From Phytoseiulus persimilis (lineage: Eukaryota > Arthropoda > Arachnida > Mesostigmata > Phytoseiidae): 64,000 nt of DNA. The DNA is taken from contig CM075101.1 in NCBI GenBank assembly GCA_037576195.1, positions 19,406,001 to 19,470,000 on the forward strand, in the 5' to 3' direction. Position 1 is the stretch's first letter. Every line of letters begins with the position of its first letter. Below are positions 58,341-64,000 of the stretch, piece by piece. The notes beneath the pieces are model-generated. The model worked only from the letters and a program-made list of their open reading frames with translations. It ran no database searches and was not told the DNA's origin. The translations under genes and the position numbers were made by a program.

Positions 58341-60222
58341 AGTCACCCGCCCGCCTGACTCCCGCTGACTGTTTGCCCGGACGGGTCGAGTGCAGTGGGC
58401 TGCAACAATAGAATATCTATCCCTTTTGACGAGATAAGCTTCGAGCGCGCCCACCGTCTACCCGTACATGCCATCCTTCCTCTCATCTACTGCGAGTTTC
58501 TCTCTCTCTCTCTCCGATGCGGACAGCAAAGAGCGACGATTATTGCAACCATACAAAAAATACACACCGGAAAACCGATCCCCGAACAATAAGCAGATGG
58601 AAATCGTGCATCGGATAAGCTCTTTGCATCGAACTTCCCACCCCCCGGTGGAGTGATGTCGGGGATAATACTGCTATAGGTGGAGGGATAAATTGAATCC
58701 TGCGACATGAGCACACGCTTTCATGGGGAGCAGGCCGGCTGACGGTCATTCGTTCATCCCGCGGGAGCTCAGCCTGCCTGATGACACGAGAAAAGCTCAT
58801 CATCGGAGGCCGGAGTAAAGAGGGAGAGGGACGGGATCGATGACGATCTAGCGGCATATCTTGCGAGGATCGATTCACTTCCGATTCAGTCTGGATTCGT
58901 GAAAGAAGTGGGAGAAACCTCTCAGGATAGACCGTATCTCATGGAATGCCGGCAGGGGCAGCGGATCGATCGATCTGATAGGCGCCGGCCAGACTCGGGG
59001 AGGAACGACTTTCGGAACATGCCAGCGAGAATGGGGTACTTCGAGCGGTGGCATCGTCTCGTGTGGTATCTCACGATCGTGTCGTGAGTAGACCCCGCGG
59101 CTCGTGCGGCGTTCCTCGTGTACCCTTCATGAAAATTGCCGATGCGATCGTTCGCAGCCGCAATGCGGAACGTCGCAATGTTTCAACATTGTCGCGATGC
59201 CATGTCGGATAAAGGTGCTCGTGTGAGCTTCGTTCGGCATTAGTATGCGTGTCAACAGCTAACGAGACGTGCATCTGTCGTGAGAAGAGATGGAATCCGC
59301 CGGAGGCAAATCGAACACAATGTAAGAGCGAACATTGCGCCCGGGAGGCTCTGACCGAGCTTTTATTTAGGGGGTGACATGAGACGGGGAGAGAAAGTTT
59401 AGCTGAAGAGTCGTTTTCTCTACTCCATACGAGAACAAGCGGCAGATGGCGATCGAAGCGTTCTTACAATGGACACCCCACATACATAGACACTCGGTCA
59501 CACACCGCGCGGAATGAGATAGATAGAACGATCGAGTGAACAAGAGGGGAGCGAAAGAAGCGATGAGAGGGAGCGCCCGATATAGATGAGGAGAGAGCGT
59601 GAGCACCCGGCTACCCGACATAACGAGCGCCACAAATACGAGACACACAGACACACACTCAGTCTCGCAAAACAGACGCACGGACGCTCGGGTGGAGAGA
59701 GACAGGCAAGCAGGCAGGCACTCGTTTGGGTTCCCCCAAACAAAACGACCAAATTGAAGAGCTCAATAGACGCTGCGGAGTCATACATACATTGATAGAG
59801 GACAGGAAGCGAAGAAGGACGGGGGAGCGAGCGACCAACCGAGGTGAAAGGAACCGAGTGGGCTGCGCGACAGCGGCTCCTCTGTCCAACTGCCTGTTCG
59901 ACTCCACTGGGCTCGGCGGCTTCCTCCTCGAAAGGCTCGGCATGGTCCTCGGCGGGGCTCGGCCGCCGAGCTGACAAAGTGCGTATCCAACCGCTCAGTC
60001 GACTCCGCGAGATGCGACTCAACTGGCGTTGTTCACCACCCCACTGCCATCACCACCAGATGAGGTTAAAACACCGAGCGAACACAGGCGGGCGACACGG
60101 GATCGCAGGGGACAGGGTTTTGCGCTTGGTTGCATCTGAATGCCTTTGTTCATGAAAACTCTAGCGGCAGGACAGCGAGGGATCGAGGGGAAAGCCGAGG
60201 CGAAGCCGGTGGAAACTCAGGT

Positions 60223-60240
60223 GGGGGGGGGGGGGGGGGG
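60223..60240. repeat. G homopolymer, 18 bases
   Basis: An uninterrupted run of 18 G. Confidence 0.95.
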
Positions 60241-62847
60241 ATACTGAACGCGAGAGTCATCCTTCGAACGAGACTAATAGGCCAGGCTGGGAGCCGAACC
60301 GAGGATTTTGCCACCCTGCAGCGTGGTCGGAGAGGACTCCCGGTCCTGACCATGTTGGGGTGCTTGTTCGAACATGGACGTCTTGTCCTCCGAGGCCTCT
60401 TTTGTCTCCTCGTTTTTGTTGGTTGTACTCGAAGGAGATCATATAGAGTTCTCCTGCTTTGTCCTTCCTCATACGCTCTGCCCGAATCTCCGCGGAGGAG
60501 CTATTCTTCAAGTCGGCTCCTCTCTTTCCATTCTTCTCCCTCTGTCAGTGAAGGAGCTCGTCTCCCGATGCCCGTTCATGAAGCGCCCGTCGAAAGGATT
60601 CCTTGCGTGGGTCATTGATTTCTCATTTCCACCATGAAGAAATGCGCCGACCTTTCCCCTTGAAATAGTGCCTCCTCGTTCTTCCTTTCTCCAGGTCTGA
60701 TGGCGTCGTTCTGCTGAGGTGAGAGTGCGGGGAGTCAAACGGCCGACTCCGAGAGAGTCCCCTTGTTCTTGAGCTTCAGAAAGATATTGCGAACCGACGA
60801 GGTTCCCACCGAGGGGGGGTGATCACTACTGATTCGCGTTATTCGGTCTCATGTCGCCAAGAAAGTGCCGAACACTCCCCGTGTTTGACAGATGCTACAA
60901 GAGCGTCGACGCTCTCCTTCTGTTGTTCCCGGACGGTATGAGTGCAACACACGCACACTATGCACGCATGCGCTAGTGCGGGTACGTCATTCCGTCCCCT
61001 TCTCGTCTTCAATGTCAGCGTGCAGCCGAACGAGCGAAGCCTCTTGGATTTCTTTCCTCTCCTCGTTCGTTTTTTCGCTTTCTCGTTGACCTCGGCGCGC
61101 GCCCTCACTCGCCGCTGAGTTACATCCTTCGTTTCACGCTTGCTTGTGCGGCTGTTGAGACAATGGGTGAGTCTGTTGGTTGCTTCCCTCGTCAACGTCT
61201 CGTCTCCGTTCCTTCCTTCCCCTTATTTCTCATGGTTCTCTTTCTTTCTCTCTTCCTCCCAGTCGTCGCTTTCGGGAAGGAAGGAAAGATGGGCTGAACG
61301 ATGGGGTTGTCGGCTGCTTGTCTGTCTGTTCGTGTGTCTTTGGAGAATAACACAGGAGCGGAAAAAATTCAGCGGGAAACGGTGCAGAGGACGTCGATAA
61401 GATAGGAGGAGAGACGGAGTAAACAGGAGGTTTAACGGAAAAAGGAAGACCAGAAGAGCTCAGCGAGGGAACGCTGTTAGGTTAAGGGAAGGGACAACAA
61501 GCGGGGCGGGCGCGGCGGGAGGTGGGGAGGGCAAAGCAACCAAGAGAGGATGGCGCGACACGACGGAAATAAGAAGGGTGTCTTCATAGCTGAAGCGAGC
61601 ACAGTACTGGGGCCAGCGGGTGTGAGCGGAGGGTCGCTCGGTTGGTTGCCGGATGAAACCTTTCCTTGTCCCTTTGATGCCTTCCCCCACCCCCGTACGA
61701 GTTCTCTCCGCTACTCTCACTCCTCTGTTCTCCTGGCGTTTCCTTCCTCTTTGCGATGCCACCCCGCTCATGTTCTCCCCCATGCGTCGTTCCCGCTGCC
61801 CGCGGGAGCGAAGAAGTATTAGGCTCAACGAGGAGAGTGGGCTTGCTGTCTGCGTGTGTGTGTGTGTCTGTTAGTTCGTCTGTATATGTGCCCGTCCGTG
61901 CGTCCGTTGAGCCGGCGTTTGGGTGGGTAACGGTCGGGGCAGAGGGAAAGGGAAGGTAAGAGACTCGGGGGGGTTGAGATGGGGTCGGGAGCGGCGGTGG
62001 TGGCGGTGGGTGAAACGAACGAACGAACGGACGGACGAAGGAGAGAAGACAAAGTGGGGGTCACACGTTGCACACGATGAGACTCTCTTAGGATAGTTTG
62101 CCTTAGGGTTGCTTGCTTGCCTGCCCGCTCGGTCGCTCGGCCGCCTGCTTCGTCGCTCGCTTGGGTGGATGGCGGCTTGGATAGGCTGGCAGTGAAGGGA
62201 CGGTCGGACAGACGGGCGCACGGACGTACGGGCAAGCAAGCGGGAGTGCGGGGTGCGGGCCAGCGGGCGGGAACGATCGGTGATCCATGGACCGCCCTCC
62301 CGTCGACTGCCGTCGGTCGGTCGGTCGATCTGTCGCTTCGGCCGTCTCTCCGCCTAGCACTGCTCCCGTCCATTTCACCGACTCGTGGCTCCATCTGGCC
62401 CCTCAGCGGACAAGTAGCATCTCAATGTATACATTATAACGATTATTATTTTTACACATGACCACCTGCTATGACAAGAGAGCGAGCAGGCGCCCACTAA
62501 CAACTCTCCACAATCTAACAACCAACATCGGTCCAATGGAGCCCGTCCGCCGCTATCGAACAGAAGAGAAAAAACCCGTGCCCGTCATCACCGCTCAGCG
62601 CCGCCGAGAACGACAAATTAGCGTAAACGGTGCTGATGTGATTCATCAGAGTAGTACTGATGTTGGTGACTGGAATATCATTCGTTCAATCTGGCTTCAC
62701 TTCCCCTGCCAACGTCGGCCTCGGTGCGGACTTAGTCGACCTGTGGCTCGAGGCTGCTTGGGCCTCGAACAGGCCTTTACGCCGACATGCTGCAAAAGCA
62801 GGAGAGCCAGGGATGAGACCGGGCAGGGAAGCAGAGGAATATGGAGT

Positions 62848-62878
62848 GTGAGAGTGGGTTTTTAAAACCCAAGCTCAC
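62848..62878. repeat. near-perfect palindrome centred on GGTTTTTAAAACC
   Basis: GTGAGAGTGGGTTTT and AAAACCCAAGCTCAC pair at 13 of 15 positions with a single T between them. Confidence 0.75.
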
Positions 62879-64000
62879 GTTTCAGAACCTGAACGAAGGT
62901 CGTCTGAAGGCCATATGAGGTCCTGAACCCTGACGCCACACAGCGTAACCGAAGCATGTTCCAGAAGTCTCAAACCTGCATACGCTCCGGGTCCTCCCGG
63001 AACTTCCCAAGGAAACAAAGCTCATTCCGCCCCTGCTTTCCATGGAGCCAAGGAACAGGTTTTTCGGTCCACAGTCGCTCCCGGCATTCGACGGAGCCAC
63101 GCAGGTGTTCAGACGGAGCGAGTTTTCTCAATCAGGAGCTCCAAGGGACGGTTGATCTTGGAGCCTTTCATCCCTCATGACTGCCATTACCAATGCAGTC
63201 CCAATGTCCGAAAATGCTCTCTTCATGGAAACAGCTTACAATCCGCAATAGTGTGCTTCGCTATGAGTGTAGTTCCTTGGGAATCGCTCGCCCGATTTCG
63301 TGATCCCATTTAGGGACAAGGACACGAGCGCGGGGAAGAAGGACGCTCAAAGGACGGGAATCTGACAGGCCGACCAAAAGAGGGAGTAGAGAGGAGAATC
63401 CGGGGGAGGGGTGCGCTGCAATTAGCATCAGTGTGTTCATCAGCAACAACTTAACGCTCGATCTACTCCCGTTGCGACTGCCGCCGCCATCGCGGCTGGA
63501 GAGGAGCTTCAAGGAGAATAGAGAGGGAGAGGCGAAGTCGAGGGTGAGAGGGGTGGAGGAATGAAAACAAGGGAAAAACGAGAGAGAGGGCTTGGGAGGG
63601 GTCGGGGTGTCGGGTCGAACGAGAATGAAGAGCAGCCTGCCCGCCGACTCGCCTGACTGGCTGCTTGCCCGACCAGCCATGCGGGCAGACATTCAGCCGA
63701 GCGACAGGATGACAAGGGAGGAGAACGAGCAAGGATATGGGAAGAGGAAAGACGAGGAGAACGGAGGGAGAGGCGGAGGTTCGCGAAGAGATTCAAGTGG
63801 CGCGAACGTCAGGGGCAAGGAACGGACCGAATGGGTCGTGTGAGGAGAGCGCCACCGGTGTTCCGGGAAAGATAGAGGAGGAGTGGAAAAGGGAGCGAGG
63901 GAAAAAGAGCTGTGCGGCTGCCAGCGAGCTCCTTCCTAGTGGGGCACTCGTTCGCTCCTGTTTTCGTCGGTCCCTGCTCTCCTTCGTTCGCTTCCTCCTG

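Larger units (their letters stand above)
58341..64000. other. intergenic, no supportable gene
   Basis: Contents noted: (CT)n at about 58499-58518, G run of 18 at 60223-60240, (GT)n at about 61853-61868, GAAC/GGAC tetranucleotides at about 62017-62035, a 31-base palindrome at 62848-62878 and purine-rich + strand at about 61390-61560 and 63340-63900. No gene is recognised on either strand, and neighbouring genes probably lie outside the window. Confidence 0.6.

Overview
This is a stretch of animal nuclear genome, most likely from an arthropod. The evidence is a multi-exon gene with GT-AG introns, long non-coding stretches, dispersed microsatellites, and one clearly recognisable protein: a Groucho/TLE transcriptional co-repressor. 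Its central acidic motif (GEKSDQELVVDVAND) is closer to the insect Groucho form than to the vertebrate TLE form, as I remember those sequences. Base composition looks balanced, CpG is not visibly depleted, and G/C homopolymers are long. That would suit a compact, unmethylated arthropod genome such as a mite, but the species cannot be named from the sequence alone.

Layout. Positions 1 to about 27,100 hold no gene I can support. This stretch is unique sequence with blocks of simple repeat (CT/GA-rich, TCG/GCC-rich, degenerate tetranucleotide arrays), a hairpin at 6,238-6,317, a CACGTG tandem at 11,522-11,560 and a probable transposon remnant at 20,430-20,600. Positions 27,100-28,985 look like the promoter and 5' leader of groucho, with a TATA-like box, an initiator and two related dyads. 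The groucho coding sequence runs 28,986-47,632 on the + strand in ten exons. The first introns are very large (8,500, 4,448 and 1,620 bases) and the later ones mostly short. All ten exons join in a consistent phase to give 2,322 bases, a protein of 773 residues plus stop. The 3' end has candidate poly(A) signals at 47,748 and 48,256. Positions 48,262-64,000 again hold no supportable gene and are rich in purine/pyrimidine blocks, (CA)n and long G runs.

The one protein has the full Groucho architecture: N-terminal Q tetramerisation domain, GP linker, CcN region with a basic nuclear-localisation stretch and SP/CK2-type sites, SP linker, and a C-terminal seven-bladed WD40 propeller. It would be recruited by Hairy/E(spl)-type (WRPW), eh1-bearing and TCF-type DNA-binding factors to silence target genes. 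The window is best read as a single developmental regulator in a gene-poor neighbourhood likely to carry its cis-regulatory DNA. I found no novel multi-gene system. The most useful leads are a possible 15-base in-phase microexon in intron 1, a possible truncated isoform from retention of intron 6, and the upstream hairpin.
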